Source of the DNA: Lactiplantibacillus brownii
GTDB lineage: Bacteria > Bacillota > Bacilli > Lactobacillales > Lactobacillaceae
Length of the DNA stretch: 64,000 nt
Assembly: GCF_031085375.1 (NCBI RefSeq)
Contig: NZ_JAVCWF010000001.1
Span: forward strand, 558,001-622,000
Direction of reading: 5' to 3'
Positions 63,786 to 64,000 of this stretch are shown piece by piece. The translations under genes were made by a program, and so were the position numbers. The notes below the pieces were generated by a model, which was not told where the DNA came from, searched no databases, and saw only the letters and a program-made list of their open reading frames with translations. Every line of letters starts with the position of its first letter. The first letter of the stretch is position 1.

Positions 63786-63977
63786 TTAAACTTTAGAAAG
63801 CATTTCCATCGTGTTCTTTATTTCCTTAACGCTCAAAATATCTGATACATTTCTCCTAATAGTGTCAATGTCATTGAAAGAGTTATGAACAGCAGTATTT
63901 ACATCAGCATTCGCCATTTGTTCTTTTGTTACTGAAGCATTTAAGTTGAAAGCAGGCATGTCTGCACGTTTCATCAT
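63786..63977 (-). CDS. Small hypothetical protein
   Basis: A 63-residue soluble, helical protein (MKRADMPAFNLNASVTKEQM ... IKNTMEMLSKV) with a strong GGGAGGAA site before ATG 63977. No signal peptide or membrane span. It is convergent with rplL and has its own terminator. I recognise no family; length and absence of a double-glycine leader argue against a bacteriocin. Confidence 0.6.
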   Translation of the reverse strand: MMKRADMPAFNLNASVTKEQMANADVNTAVHNSFNDIDTIRRNVSDILSVKEIKNTMEMLSKV

Positions 63978-64000
63978 AATATTCCTCCCTTATTGGATAC

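Noticed and set aside
63786..63977. Bacteriocin precursor
   Set aside because: No double-glycine leader, no hydrophobic mature part and no transport or immunity genes nearby.

Overview
The window is low-to-mid GC Gram-positive DNA. Gene content and order point to a lactic acid bacterium of the Lactiplantibacillus plantarum type: hom-thrB, a sigma-54/LevR-controlled mannose PTS, fabH-accBCDA, and gltX-cysS-mrnC-rlmB-yacP-sigH-rpmG-secE-nusG-rplKA-rplJL. No species marker such as 16S rRNA is present, so the species name is an inference.

Layout. 1-7.5 kb is chromosomal backbone: the 3' part of a P-type cation ATPase, a small unknown gene, tex, a SprT-like gene, hom and thrB. A tRNA-Leu(AAG) with a clear promoter and terminator follows at 7.55 kb. 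Its 3' end and terminator are duplicated as a 130-bp direct repeat (7610-7739 and 27416-27545, 127 of 130 positions identical). The repeats bracket a 19.8-kb integrated element. The element carries a tyrosine integrase, a beta-class adenine methyltransferase, a serine recombinase, a secreted LysM-CAP protein, a complete type III toxin-antitoxin locus (ToxN/AbiQ-like toxin behind four 35-bp RNA repeats), an FtsK/TcpA-like DNA translocase with a possible replication-relaxation protein, four tandem paralogues of unknown function, a PD-(D/E)XK-like protein with two paralogous partners, and long non-coding stretches with diverged duplications. There are no phage structural genes, so it looks like an integrative conjugative or mobilizable element.

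Just right of the element (27.55-28.8 kb) is a second accessory island: two structured 51-nt RNA repeats with compensating base changes, a terminator, and a gene resembling PBECR4-type nucleases. This copies the layout of a type III toxin-antitoxin locus but with a different protein. A 22-bp scrap identical to part of the integrase gene lies behind it, which suggests successive insertions at this tRNA.

28.9-64 kb is backbone again: a C39-like secreted peptidase; two PTS units with near-perfect sigma-54 promoters (IIAB-IIC-IID, then separate IIA and IIB) around the activator gene manR, with GTGTATC/GATACAC motifs upstream; a fatty-acid initiation cluster fabH-accBCDA; LCP protein, transporters, phosphoglycerate mutase, pepC, rpiA, dut, radA and yacL; then the gltX to rplL housekeeping block. 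RNA control elements include a gltX leader hairpin, a probable Cys T-box displaced from cysS, and an L10 leader. A dispersed, highly foldable ~143-bp repeat occurs three times (37.5, 42.4 and 55.2 kb).
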